64,000 nt of DNA from Glycomyces harbinensis (GTDB taxonomy: Bacteria > Actinomycetota > Actinomycetes > Mycobacteriales > Micromonosporaceae), in NCBI RefSeq assembly GCF_900101745.1, contig NZ_FNAD01000005.1, forward strand, positions 248,001 through 312,000, written 5' to 3'. This document shows, one piece after another, positions 51,888-60,351 of this stretch. Within the stretch, counting starts at the first letter, position 1. Every line of letters starts with the position of its first letter. The notes under the pieces were generated by a model. The model was not told where the DNA came from. It worked only from the letters and a program-made list of their open reading frames with translations, and searched no databases. Made by a program: the position numbers and the translations under genes.

Positions 51888-53033
51888 CTAGCCGAGGGCT
51901 CGGCGCAGGTCGGACAGGAGGTCGTCGACGTCTTCGATGCCGACGGAGAGGCGAACCAGGTCGCCGGGGACTTCGAGGGCGCTGCCGGCGACCGAGGCGT
52001 GGGTCATGCGCCCGGGGTGCTCGATGAGCGACTCGACGCCGCCGAGGGACTCGCCGAGCGTGAACACCTCGGTGCGGGCGCACACGTCGACCGCCGCCTG
52101 CTCGCCGTCCTTGTGGCGGAAGGAGACCATGCCGCCGTAGCGCTTCATCTGCTTGCCCGCCACGTCGTGCCCGGGGTGCTCGGCGAGCCCGGGGTAGCGG
52201 ACCTCGGCGATCTTCGGGTGGCCGGCCAGGAACTCCGCGACGCGCTCGGCGTTGTCGCAGTGGCGGTCCATGCGGACACCGAGGGTCTTGACGCCGCGCA
52301 GGGTGAGGAACGCGTCGAAGGGGCCGGCGACGGCGCCCAGCGCGTTGTGGTGGAACGCGATCTTCTCCGCGAGTTCGTCATCGCCCACGACGGCCGCGCC
52401 GCCGACGACGTCGGAGTGGCCGCCCACGTACTTGGTGGTCGAGTGGACCACGACGTCGGCGCCCAGCGCGAGCGGCTGCTGGAGATAGGGACTCGCGAAG
52501 GTGTTGTCGACGACGACGATCGCGCCGCGGCGGTGGGCCAGGTCGGCGAGGTGCTCGATGTCGGCGATGTTGAGCAGCGGGTTGGTGGGCGTCTCGATCC
52601 ACACCATCTTCGTGTCGGCGTTCATGGCCGCCTCGACGGCGGCGACGTCGGTGATCGGGGCCGCGGAGTACTTGAGGCCCCAGCGGGTCGCGACCTTGTC
52701 GAACAGGCGGAACGTGCCGCCGTAGGCGTCGTTCGGGATGACCACGTGGTCGCCGGGCCCCAGCAGCCCCCGCAGGATCGCGTCCTCGGCGGCCAGGCCC
52801 GAGGCGAACGCGAAGCCCCTGGTGCCGCCTTCGAGCGAGGCCAGGCAGGCTTCCAGGGCGGTGCGCGTGGGGTTGCCCGACCGCGAGTACTCGTACCCGC
52901 CGCGCAGGCCCCCGACCCCGTCCTGCTTGTAGGTGGAGGTCGCGTAGATCGGCGGGACGACGGCGCCCGTCAGCGGATCGGGCTCCTGCCCGGCGTGGAT
53001 GGCGCGTGTGGAAAACCCGTGACCCTCATGCAT
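51888..53033 (-). CDS. metB: Cystathionine gamma-synthase
   Basis: 381 aa, Cys/Met-metabolism PLP enzyme. Lys in DVVVHSTTKYVGGHSDVVGG forms the Schiff base; STYKQDGVGGLRGGYEYSRSGNPTR and the C-terminal SVGIEDVDDLLSDL are typical of actinobacterial MetB. Makes cystathionine from an O-acylhomoserine and cysteine in methionine synthesis; cystathionine gamma-lyase remains an alternative. Confidence 0.9.
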   Translation of the reverse strand: MHEGHGFSTRAIHAGQEPDPLTGAVVPPIYATSTYKQDGVGGLRGGYEYSRSGNPTRTALEACLASLEGGTRGFAFASGLAAEDAILRGLLGPGDHVVIPNDAYGGTFRLFDKVATRWGLKYSAAPITDVAAVEAAMNADTKMVWIETPTNPLLNIADIEHLADLAHRRGAIVVVDNTFASPYLQQPLALGADVVVHSTTKYVGGHSDVVGGAAVVGDDELAEKIAFHHNALGAVAGPFDAFLTLRGVKTLGVRMDRHCDNAERVAEFLAGHPKIAEVRYPGLAEHPGHDVAGKQMKRYGGMVSFRHKDGEQAAVDVCARTEVFTLGESLGGVESLIEHPGRMTHASVAGSALEVPGDLVRLSVGIEDVDDLLSDLRRALG

Positions 53034-53144
53034 GTCCCTACGCTAACCGACGCGACTACCACTGCCCATGGATAGGCACGCTATCGTGCAGACAACACTC
53101 GGCATCTTCACAGATCTTCAGCAACGACACGGAGGGCTTGCCTC

Positions 53145-53408
53145 ATGGGCTTCGACGAAGTACACAAGATGGACATCACCGGCGACGGCAGCGATGACAC
53201 GGTCGGCGTGCGACGCAACGAGGACGGCTCGGTGGAGTACCACGTGGACGTGGACGGCGACGGCGTCGCCGACATGAAGGCCGTCGACACCGACGGCGAC
53301 GGCGTCATCGACACCGTGCTGCTCGACAACGACGGCGACGGCAAGTACGACGCCGCGGCCGTGGACCTCAACGGCGACGGCGAAGCCGACGCGGTGGCCG
53401 AGAAGTAA
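53145..53408 (+). CDS. Small acidic protein of five DxDGDG-type repeats
   Basis: 87 aa; GGAGGG precedes ATG. Five tandem units, DITGDGSDD, DVDGDGVAD, DTDGDGVID, DNDGDGKYD, DLNGDGEAD, spaced about 13-16 residues, resemble thrombospondin-3/dockerin or FG-GAP calcium loops. There is no signal peptide or membrane segment, so it should be cytoplasmic. It stands alone with its own terminator. Function unknown; calcium buffering or binding is a guess from the repeats. Confidence 0.75.
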   Translation: MGFDEVHKMDITGDGSDDTVGVRRNEDGSVEYHVDVDGDGVADMKAVDTDGDGVIDTVLLDNDGDGKYDAAAVDLNGDGEADAVAEK

Positions 53409-53446
53409 AGCCCCCCTCGGCGGCGACGCCACACAGATTTCGCACC

Positions 53447-53473
53447 GCGGGCGCCCCGGATCGGGGCGCCCGC
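53447..53473 (+). terminator. Terminator of the repeat protein gene
   Basis: 12-bp perfect stem (53447-53458 with 53462-53473) and GAT loop, 39 nt past the stop. Confidence 0.75.
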
Positions 53474-53638
53474 GGTCGTGTGCCGCAGGGCCGCACCGCG
53501 GCTGCGACGCCGGACGGCGCTTTCGGGTCGCCCCGCCCGACCGTGCGGTCGGACTGTCTTGTCGGACCCCCGTGTCACCCTTGTATTCGGGGGCCCACGG
53601 AAGTCCGTTTTGAAGGCTGGCGCCGGACTTGCCCGGAT

Positions 53639-54031
53639 TCAGGGAGTGGTCTCCCGCTCCTTGTCGGAGCGCTCGACGCAGAACTCGTTGCCCTCGGGGT
53701 CGGCCATGGTGGCCCAGCCGGTGCCGTCGGGTTTGCGGTGGTCGTCCACGAGCGTCGCGCCGAGGGCGATGAGCCGCTCGACCTCCTCGTCGCGGGTGCG
53801 GTCCTCGGGCGAGAGGTCGAGGTGGAGGCGGTTCTTGACCTCCTTGCCCTCCGGCACGTTGATGAACAGCAGCCCGGGCCGGCGGCCGTCGGCGCTGATG
53901 TAGTTCTCCTCGTGCTCCGGGGCGTTCGGTTCGTCCGGGTGCTCGATGTAGCCGGTGACCTCGGCCCAGAACAGGCTCTGCGCGTAGCCGTCGCGGCAGT
54001 CGAACGTGACTTGATTGATTCTCGAAACCAT
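53639..54031 (-). CDS. VOC-family (glyoxalase/bleomycin-resistance fold) protein
   Basis: 130 aa. INQVTFDCRDGYAQSLFWAEVTGY, KNRLHLDLSPED and MADPEGNEFCV are typical of the actinobacterial DUF-type glyoxalase-like subgroup. Metal ligands likely include His in RLHLDL and Glu in NEFCV. Substrate unknown; divergent from msrA. Confidence 0.85.
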   Translation of the reverse strand: MVSRINQVTFDCRDGYAQSLFWAEVTGYIEHPDEPNAPEHEENYISADGRRPGLLFINVPEGKEVKNRLHLDLSPEDRTRDEEVERLIALGATLVDDHRKPDGTGWATMADPEGNEFCVERSDKERETTP

Positions 54032-54129
54032 GCACCGACGTTAATGCGCCCGGGTGGGCGGCGGCGAGGGAAATACGCCGCTTCGCCGTCGTCGTGGACG
54101 GTGTAGTTCCTGCGTGACAGACTTGCCCG

Positions 54130-54732
54130 ATGAGCGTCACGCACCCGATCCTGAAGCACCCCGTCGAAGGCTCCCCCGGGCCCGGCGCCGACATCGCCTA
54201 CTTCGGCATGGGCTGCTTCTGGGGCGCCGAGCGGCTGTTCTGGCGCGTCCCCGGCGTCTGGACCACCTCCGTGGGCTACATGGGCGGCAACACCGAGAAG
54301 CCCTCCTACGAGGAGGTCTGCACGGGCCTGACCGGCCACGCCGAAGTCGTCCGGGTCGTCTTCGAACCCGAGAAGGTCGACTACGAGGACCTGCTCAAGG
54401 TGTTCTGGGAGAACCACGACCCGACGCAGGGCATGCGCCAGGGCAACGACATCGGCAGCCAGTACCGGTCCGTCGTCTTCACCTCCACCCCCGAGCAGCA
54501 GGCGACCGCCGAGGAGGGCAAGACCGCGTTCGAACCGCTGGTGCGCGCGGCCGGGCTCGGCCCGATCACCACCGCGATCGTCCCCGCCGGCGCCTACTGG
54601 CTCGCCGAGGACTACCACCAGCAGTACCTGCACCACAATCCGAACGGCTACTGCAACCACGGCCCCAACGGCCTGACCTGCCCGATCGGCGTCGTCAAGG
54701 CGCAGGTCGAGGTCGCGCCGCCGAAGGCCTGA
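54130..54732 (+). CDS. msrA: Peptide methionine sulfoxide reductase A
   Basis: 200 aa. Catalytic Cys in GMGCFWGAERLFW (residues about 31-43), GYMGG, and FWENHDPTQGMRQGNDIGSQYRS are the family core. The resolving Cys lies in GYCNHGPNGLTCP near the C-terminus. Repairs methionine S-sulfoxide with thioredoxin. It lies just upstream of the SigK operon. Confidence 0.95.
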   Translation: MSVTHPILKHPVEGSPGPGADIAYFGMGCFWGAERLFWRVPGVWTTSVGYMGGNTEKPSYEEVCTGLTGHAEVVRVVFEPEKVDYEDLLKVFWENHDPTQGMRQGNDIGSQYRSVVFTSTPEQQATAEEGKTAFEPLVRAAGLGPITTAIVPAGAYWLAEDYHQQYLHHNPNGYCNHGPNGLTCPIGVVKAQVEVAPPKA

Positions 54733-54763
54733 GCCGGGCGGCGCAGAAAAGCGCCGAGGCGAC

Positions 54764-54790
54764 CCATCCGCTCCCCGTGCGGCTCCGAAC
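54764..54790 (+). promoter_or_regulatory. SigK-type promoter of sigK-rskA
   Basis: CCATCC (54764-54769), 15-nt spacer, CCGAAC (54785-54790), matching the known SigK pattern CCATCC/CCGAAT. Indicates autoregulation. Confidence 0.65.
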
Positions 54791-54826
54791 CACCATCGAG
54801 AACGCCGACCTAGCGCGGGGAGCGCG

Positions 54827-55447
54827 ATGATGTTTGACCAAGGGCCTGAAGCCCGACGCCGACAGGACCAGCCGCGCCTGTCCGTCGTGGCGGGCGCCGA
54901 GCCCGCCACGGCCGAAGCGCTGCTGCACCGCACCGCGCTGGGCGAGGACGACGCCTTCGCCGCGCTCTACGACCTCATGTCCGGGCGCGTCTACGGCCTG
55001 TGCCTGCGCATCGTCCGCGACCCGGCCCAGGCCGAAGAGGTCGCCCAGGAAGTCCTCGTCGAGGTGTGGCGCACCGCGACCCGCTTCGACGAGCACCGCG
55101 GCTCGGCCTCGGCGTGGATCACGACGATCGCCCACCGCCGCGCCGTCGACCGGGTCCGCTCCGCGCAGGCCGCCGGGGACCGGGAGCGGCGCGCCGCCGC
55201 CGAGTCCGTCGAACCCGAGTACGACCAGGTCGCCGAGGCCGCCGCCGGGCGCCTGGAGCACCGCCAGGTCCGCCGCTGCCTCAAGACCCTGACCGAGCTC
55301 CAGCGCCAGGCCGTCACCCTCGCGTACTACGGCGGGCACACCTACCGGCAGGTCGCGACCCTGCTGGACGCGGCCGTGCCCACCGTCAAGTCCCGCATCC
55401 GCGACGGGCTCGTCAAACTGCGCGACTGCCTGGAGGTGGCCCGATGA
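54827..55447 (+). CDS. sigK: ECF RNA polymerase sigma factor SigK
   Basis: 206 aa. Region 2 (DDAFAALYDLMSGRVYGLCLRIVRDPAQAEEVAQEVLVEVWRTATRF) and region 4 (LTELQRQAVTLAYYGGHTYRQVATLLDAAVPTVKSRIRDGLVKLRDCL) follow the SigK pattern. Paired with the anti-sigma gene (ATGA overlap). The downstream oxidoreductase and FAS1 genes correspond to the mycobacterial SigK regulon. Confidence 0.9.
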   Translation: MMFDQGPEARRRQDQPRLSVVAGAEPATAEALLHRTALGEDDAFAALYDLMSGRVYGLCLRIVRDPAQAEEVAQEVLVEVWRTATRFDEHRGSASAWITTIAHRRAVDRVRSAQAAGDRERRAAAESVEPEYDQVAEAAAGRLEHRQVRRCLKTLTELQRQAVTLAYYGGHTYRQVATLLDAAVPTVKSRIRDGLVKLRDCLEVAR

Positions 55448-56190
55448 GCACGGACGAGCACACCATGATCGGCGCCTGGGCCCTCGACGCGGTCGACGCC
55501 GACGAGCGCGCCCGGGTCGAACGCCACCTCGCCGCGTGCGCCTCCTGCGCCCAGGAGGCCGCCGAACTGCGCGAGACCGTCGCGCGCCTCGCCGACGTCA
55601 CGATCACCGAACCGCCGCCGCGCCTGCGCGACAGCGTCCTGGCCGAGGTGCGCCGCACCCGCCAGGAGGCCCCGGTCGCGCACGAACCGGAACCGCGCCG
55701 CCGCGGCCGCGCCCACCGGTCCCGCGCCCGGCACCAGTCGCGCCTGCGCCTGGCCCTGGGGGCGGCCGCGCTCGCGGTGGTCGCCGCGTTCGCGGGGATC
55801 TTCGGGACCTGGGCGGTCATGCAGCAGCCGGGCGGGGAGAGCCGGGGCGACCAGATCGCGGCCGTGCTCGAAGCGGCCGACGCCGAGGTCTCCTATCAGG
55901 AGCCCGACGGCGGGGGCCGGGTCACCGTGATCGCCTCGGAGGCGCTCGACCAGGCCGTCGTGGTCGTCTCCGACCTGGCCGCGCCCGGCGACGACCGCTC
56001 CTACCAGGTGTGGAAGGTCAATGAGGCCGGGCAGGTGTCGGCCGGGGTCATGGACGCCGGCGACGCCTCCGCGACCATGCTCGTCGAAGGACTCGGCGAC
56101 ACCCGGGTCGTGGGCGTCACCAACGAACCGGCGGGCGGCTCGGACGAGCCGACCCTGCCCATGGTCGCCGACGTGGCGCTCGACGCGTAG
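55444..56190 (+). CDS. rskA: Membrane-bound anti-sigma-K factor
   Basis: 248 aa. Zinc-binding anti-sigma motif HLAACASC (residues about 27-34), one transmembrane segment (LALGAAALAVVAAFAGIFGTWAVM) and a C-terminal extracytoplasmic RskA domain (VVVSDLAAPGDDRSYQVWKV). Sequesters SigK until it is cleaved by intramembrane proteolysis. Confidence 0.92.
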   Translation: MSTDEHTMIGAWALDAVDADERARVERHLAACASCAQEAAELRETVARLADVTITEPPPRLRDSVLAEVRRTRQEAPVAHEPEPRRRGRAHRSRARHQSRLRLALGAAALAVVAAFAGIFGTWAVMQQPGGESRGDQIAAVLEAADAEVSYQEPDGGGRVTVIASEALDQAVVVVSDLAAPGDDRSYQVWKVNEAGQVSAGVMDAGDASATMLVEGLGDTRVVGVTNEPAGGSDEPTLPMVADVALDA

Positions 56191-56286
56191 GCCCCAGGAA
56201 GCGGCGCGGACCGGGATGAACGTCCAGGTCCGCGCCGCTTTTCATGCCGTCCACGGAATTCCTCCTGATTTATTTCGCGATCGGAC

Positions 56287-56313
56287 CCATCCGGGAGCCG
56301 ACCGGCACCGAAT
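56287..56313 (+). promoter_or_regulatory. SigK-type promoter of the oxidoreductase/FAS1 operon
   Basis: CCATCC (56287-56292), 15-nt spacer, CCGAAT (56308-56313), identical spacing to the sigK promoter; the ATG follows 7 nt later, so the message may be leaderless or nearly so. Confidence 0.7.
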
Positions 56314-56320
56314 CCCCGGC

Positions 56321-57817
56321 ATGAACGGCAAACCGATCGCAGCCCTCGCCGGCATCGCCTGCGCCGGGTCCGCCCTCGCGGCGGCCCAGCTGGTGGCCGC
56401 GGCGGTGGCCCCCGGCAGCGCCCCCGTCGCGGCCGTCGGGGCCGCGGTCGTGGACGCCGTCCCCGAGCCGGTCAAGGAGTTCGCCATCCGGACCTTCGGG
56501 GCGAACGACAAACTCGTCCTCCTCCTCACCATCGGCGCCGTGCTCCTGGTCGCCGCCGCCGTCGTCGGCATCCTCGCGGTCCGCCGGATCGCGGTCGGCC
56601 ACACCGCCCTCGCCCTGCTGGGCGCGGCCGGGGCCGCCGCCGCACTGACCCGCCCGGCCGCGAACGCGGCCTGGGCCCTGCCCTCGATCGCCGGCGCCGC
56701 CTGCGGCGCGCTCGTGCTGTGGCTGCTGTACCGACGGACGGCCGCCACCGAGCCGCCCGTGCCCGGCAGGGCCGTCGACCGCCGGGGCGTCCTCATCGCC
56801 CTGGCCGGGGCAGGCGTGGCGGGGGCCGCCGGATGGCGCCTGGGCGGCACGGGGGAAGTCGACGCCGCCCGCGACGCCGTCCGGCTCCCCGCCGCGGTCG
56901 ACGTCGGCCCGGCCGGCGAAGGCCTCGACATCGAGGGCCTCACCCCGTACGTGACGCCGAACGCCGACTTCTACCGCGTCGACACCGCGCTGGTGATCCC
57001 GCGCGTGCTCCCCGACGACTACCGGCTGAAGATCACCGGCCGCGTCAAGCATCCGATCGAGCTCAGCTACCGGGACCTCCTCGAACGCGACCTGGTCGAG
57101 CGCGAGATCACGATCTCCTGCGTCTCCAACGAGGTCGGCGGCACCCTCGCCGGCAACGCCCGCTGGCTCGGCCTGCCCCTCGCCGACCTGCTCGCCGAGG
57201 CCGAACCCGAACCGGGCGCCGACCAGGTCGTCTCGCGCTCCGAGGACGGCTGGACCGCCGGGACCCCGACCGCCGTCTGCACGGACGGGCGCGACGCCCT
57301 CGTCGCGGTCGGCATGAACGGCGAGCCGCTGCCGCTCGAGCACGGCTTCCCGGTGCGCATGGTCGTCCCCGGCCTGTACGGCTACGTCTCGGCCACCAAG
57401 TGGCTGGTCGAGATCGAGCTGTCCTCCTTCGCCGACTTCGACCCGTACTGGGTCCGCCGCGACTGGGCCGCCGAGGCCCCGATCAAGACGTTCTCGCGCA
57501 TCGACACGCCCAAGCCGCTCAAGACCGTCGCCGGCGGAGCGACCACCGTGGCCGGCGTCGCCTGGGCGCAGCACCGCGGCGTCGAGCTCGTCGAGGTCCG
57601 CGTCGACGAAGGCGAATGGAACGAGGCCGACCTCGCGCCCGTGATCGGCACCGACACGTGGCGGCAGTGGTCGTGGACCTGGGAGGCCGACCCCGGCCGC
57701 CACAAGCTCGAGGTCCGCGCCACCGACGCCGAGGGCGACACCCAGACCCGGGAGCGGCGCACGCCGTTCCCCGACGGCGCCACCGGATGGCACTCGGTCG
57801 TCGTCACCGCCGAATAG
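56321..57817 (+). CDS. Membrane-anchored molybdopterin-dependent oxidoreductase
   Basis: 498 aa. Four or five N-terminal membrane segments (residues 1-175), then a sulfite-oxidase/YedY-type molybdopterin domain: TPNADFYRVDTALVIP, ISCVSNEVGGTLAGNARWLGLPL with the Mo-ligand Cys in ISCVSN, and GFPVRMVVPGLYGYVSATKWL. The C-terminus adds a Mo-co dimerisation domain. Likely reduces or oxidises small oxyanions or repairs oxidised methionine in the envelope. Preceded by a SigK promoter. Confidence 0.9.
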   Translation: MNGKPIAALAGIACAGSALAAAQLVAAAVAPGSAPVAAVGAAVVDAVPEPVKEFAIRTFGANDKLVLLLTIGAVLLVAAAVVGILAVRRIAVGHTALALLGAAGAAAALTRPAANAAWALPSIAGAACGALVLWLLYRRTAATEPPVPGRAVDRRGVLIALAGAGVAGAAGWRLGGTGEVDAARDAVRLPAAVDVGPAGEGLDIEGLTPYVTPNADFYRVDTALVIPRVLPDDYRLKITGRVKHPIELSYRDLLERDLVEREITISCVSNEVGGTLAGNARWLGLPLADLLAEAEPEPGADQVVSRSEDGWTAGTPTAVCTDGRDALVAVGMNGEPLPLEHGFPVRMVVPGLYGYVSATKWLVEIELSSFADFDPYWVRRDWAAEAPIKTFSRIDTPKPLKTVAGGATTVAGVAWAQHRGVELVEVRVDEGEWNEADLAPVIGTDTWRQWSWTWEADPGRHKLEVRATDAEGDTQTRERRTPFPDGATGWHSVVVTAE

Positions 57818-57873
57818 ACCGCAAGTGAAACCCGGGGTTCGCGCCCCGGAACCGATGAAGAGAGGCAAGACCA

Positions 57874-58503
57874 ATGAGCAATCGACTTCTGACCCGCACC
57901 GGAGCGCTCCTCGCCGCCGCCGGATTCGCACTCGCCATGACCGCGTGCTCCGACGACGGGGACGCCTCGTCCGAGGACACGGCCGCCACCGAAGAGGCCG
58001 CACCCGAGGAGACCACCGAAGAGGAGATGGCCTCGGGCGAGTTCGGCGACGCCTGCTCGGCCGTCCCGGCCGACGGCGAGGGCAGCTTCGCCGGCATGGC
58101 CGACGACCCGGTCGCGACCGCCGCCAGCAACAACCCGGTGCTGTCCACACTGGTCACCGCCGTGACGGAGGCCGACCTGGTGGACACGCTGAACTCGGCC
58201 GAGAACATCACCGTGTTCGCGCCCACGAACGACGCGTTCGCCGCGATTCCCGAGGCCGACCTGCAGGCCGTCCTGGCCGACCAGGACATGCTCACGAGCA
58301 TCCTCACCTACCACGTGGTGGGCGAGCAGATCGCGCCCGAGGACCTGGGCGGCACCTTCACCACGCTCCAGGGCGACACGCTCGAGGTCGCCGGCTCCGG
58401 CGAGGAGTGGACCGTCAACGGCTCCGCGAACGTAGTCTGCGGGAACGTCCAGACGGCCAACGCGACCGTCTACATCATCGACTCGGTGCTCATGCCCGCC
58501 TAA
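57874..58503 (+). CDS. Fasciclin (FAS1)-domain lipoprotein, MPT83/MPT70-like
   Basis: 209 aa. Signal peptide with lipobox LAMTAC (Cys about residue 25), an acidic Glu/Thr linker, then one FAS1 domain (NPVLSTLVTAVTEADLVDTLNSAENITVFAPTNDAFAAIP ... LTYHVVGEQI, VICGNVQTANATVYIIDSVLMP). The mycobacterial homologues are the main SigK targets. It is 56 bp after the oxidoreductase and probably in its operon. Confidence 0.93.
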   Translation: MSNRLLTRTGALLAAAGFALAMTACSDDGDASSEDTAATEEAAPEETTEEEMASGEFGDACSAVPADGEGSFAGMADDPVATAASNNPVLSTLVTAVTEADLVDTLNSAENITVFAPTNDAFAAIPEADLQAVLADQDMLTSILTYHVVGEQIAPEDLGGTFTTLQGDTLEVAGSGEEWTVNGSANVVCGNVQTANATVYIIDSVLMPA

Positions 58504-58577
58504 GGCCTGCGCGCCGTCCGGCCGGGACCGTCCGCGACGCGGGCGGCCCCGGCCGCAGCCCTGCGAGGAGACCACCG

Positions 58578-59765
58578 GTGCGAACCGCCGTCATGCTGTT
58601 CACGCGCGACCTGCGCGTCCACGACAATCCGGCGCTCGCCGCCGCCTGCGCGGCCGACCTGGTCGTACCGCTCTACGTGGACGACCCGGGACGCGCGACG
58701 TCCCCGGCGCGGCGGCGCTTCCTGGCCGAGTCCCTCGCCGACCTGCGCGGTGCGCTGCGCGGCCTCGGCGCCGACCTGCTGGTGCGCCGCGGCGACACCG
58801 TCGCCGAGGTGATGCGGGTGTGCGAGGCCCACGGCGCCGCCGGCGTGAGCTGCGCCGACGACTTCGGCCGCTTCGAGTCCGGTCTGCGCGAGCGCCTTCG
58901 ACAGGCCTGCGACGCGGCCGGCGTCCTGCTGCTGCGCACCGCCGGCGTCACGGCCGTCCCGCCCGGCGCCGTGCTCCCCAGCGGCGGCGGCGACCACTAC
59001 AAGGTCTTCACCCCGTACTGGCGCGCCTGGTCGCGGACCCGGCGGCGCCCGGTCGAACCCGCCCCCGAGCGCATTCCGACGCCCGACGGCGTGAACGGCG
59101 ACGACCCCTTCGCGGTCCTCGACGTCCCGCCCGAGGCGAACGCGCGCTTCCCCGGAGGGGAGGGCGCCGCGGCGGACCGGCTCGACGCGTGGGCGCCCCG
59201 CGCCGAGGACTACACCGAGCGCAGCGACGACCTCGCCGCCGACGCCACCTCCCGGCTGAGCCCGTACCTGGCCTTCGGGTGCCTCTCGCCGCGCGCGCTC
59301 GCCGCCGACGGGCGCCTGCCCGACGCGTTCGTGCGGCAGCTGTGCTGGCGCGACTTCCACTACCAGGTCCTGGCCGCGTTCCCCGGCCTCGCCGACACCG
59401 CCTACCGCGGCGACGAGGACTGGGCCGAGGACCCCGGGGCCCTCGACGCCTGGCGCCGCGGCGAGACCGGGATCGACATCGTGGACGCGGGGATGCGCCA
59501 GCTCCTGGCCGAGGGCTGGATGCCCGGGCGGGCCCGGCTCATCTGCGCCGCCCACCTCACCAAGACCCTCGGCCTCGACTGGCGCCGCGGCGAGGCCTGG
59601 TTCGCCGAGCACCTCGTGGACTACGACGAGGCGAACAACGCCGGGAACTGGCAGTGGACGGCCGGGACCGGCAACGACACCAAGCCGTACCGGCGCTTCA
59701 GCCACGAGCGCCAGGCCGCCCGGTTCGACCCCGACGGGGCCTACCGGCGGCGCTGGCTCTCGTGA
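58578..59765 (+). CDS. phr: Deoxyribodipyrimidine photolyase / cryptochrome family
   Basis: 395 aa from GTG 58578 with GAGGAG upstream. Photolyase N-terminal domain (TAVMLFTRDLRVHDNPALAAA) and FAD domain (TSRLSPYLAFGCLSPR, LCWRDFHYQVL, DIVDAGMRQLLAEGWMPGRARLICAAHLTKTLGLDWRRGEAWFAEHLVDYDEANNAGNWQW; quoted in parts). Class I CPD-type. May be co-transcribed with the FAS1 gene. Overlaps the convergent marR end by 25 bp. Confidence 0.92.
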   Translation: MRTAVMLFTRDLRVHDNPALAAACAADLVVPLYVDDPGRATSPARRRFLAESLADLRGALRGLGADLLVRRGDTVAEVMRVCEAHGAAGVSCADDFGRFESGLRERLRQACDAAGVLLLRTAGVTAVPPGAVLPSGGGDHYKVFTPYWRAWSRTRRRPVEPAPERIPTPDGVNGDDPFAVLDVPPEANARFPGGEGAAADRLDAWAPRAEDYTERSDDLAADATSRLSPYLAFGCLSPRALAADGRLPDAFVRQLCWRDFHYQVLAAFPGLADTAYRGDEDWAEDPGALDAWRRGETGIDIVDAGMRQLLAEGWMPGRARLICAAHLTKTLGLDWRRGEAWFAEHLVDYDEANNAGNWQWTAGTGNDTKPYRRFSHERQAARFDPDGAYRRRWLS

Positions 59766-60247
59766 GGCGGCGCCCACTCGGCGCTGACGGCCTTCATCGC
59801 CTCGGTGCTGACGTCCAGGAACCGGGCGACGACCTCCCGCTCGGCGGGGCCGAAGCCCGCCCAGGAGTCGGCGAAGGCCTCGGCGAGCGGCACGAACATC
59901 TTGCGCCCTTCCTCAAGGCCCGCTTCGGGAACGTGGAGGGCGACGCGGCGCCGGTCGCCCGAGGGGCGCTCGCGCTCGACGTGCCCGACCGCTTCGAGGC
60001 GGTCGATGAGCGCGGTCGTCGCCGACGGGCTCAGCCCCAGCTCCCTCGCGAGGGCGGACGGCGACATGGGCTCGCCGCGGCGGGCCGCGGCGAGGATGAG
60101 CGCGAGCGCGTTGACGTCGGTGCGGTGGAGCCCGTGGCGGGAGCCGAAGCGCTCGGCGTACCGGTCCGACTCGACCGTCAGCGTCTGGAGCAGCCTCGTA
60201 AGGTCGAGGTCAGAGGGCGCGTTCTCGCCTTGCGTGTCGCGGGTCAT
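59741..60247 (-). CDS. MarR-family regulator
   Basis: 168 aa. Winged helix MSPSALARELGLSPSATTALIDRLEAVGHVERERPSGDRRRVALHV. Divergent from the MMPL transporter, which it most likely represses through the palindrome at 60293-60305. Confidence 0.92.
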   Translation of the reverse strand: MTRDTQGENAPSDLDLTRLLQTLTVESDRYAERFGSRHGLHRTDVNALALILAAARRGEPMSPSALARELGLSPSATTALIDRLEAVGHVERERPSGDRRRVALHVPEAGLEEGRKMFVPLAEAFADSWAGFGPAEREVVARFLDVSTEAMKAVSAEWAPPHESQRRR

Positions 60248-60285
60248 GCACGCCGTCCAATCCGTGTCCAGTGTCGTTCAGTAGT

Positions 60286-60305
60286 TTACTATTTCGATCA
60301 TCGAA
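60286..60305 (+). promoter_or_regulatory. MMPL promoter and MarR operator
   Basis: TACTAT (60287-60292) is a -10 box and TTCGAT-C-ATCGAA (60293-60305) is a perfect 13-bp palindrome directly after it. Confidence 0.6.
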
Positions 60306-60351
60306 CTATCCGCCGATGGAAGCATCGGTCGCAGTGACGCGAGGAGACCCC

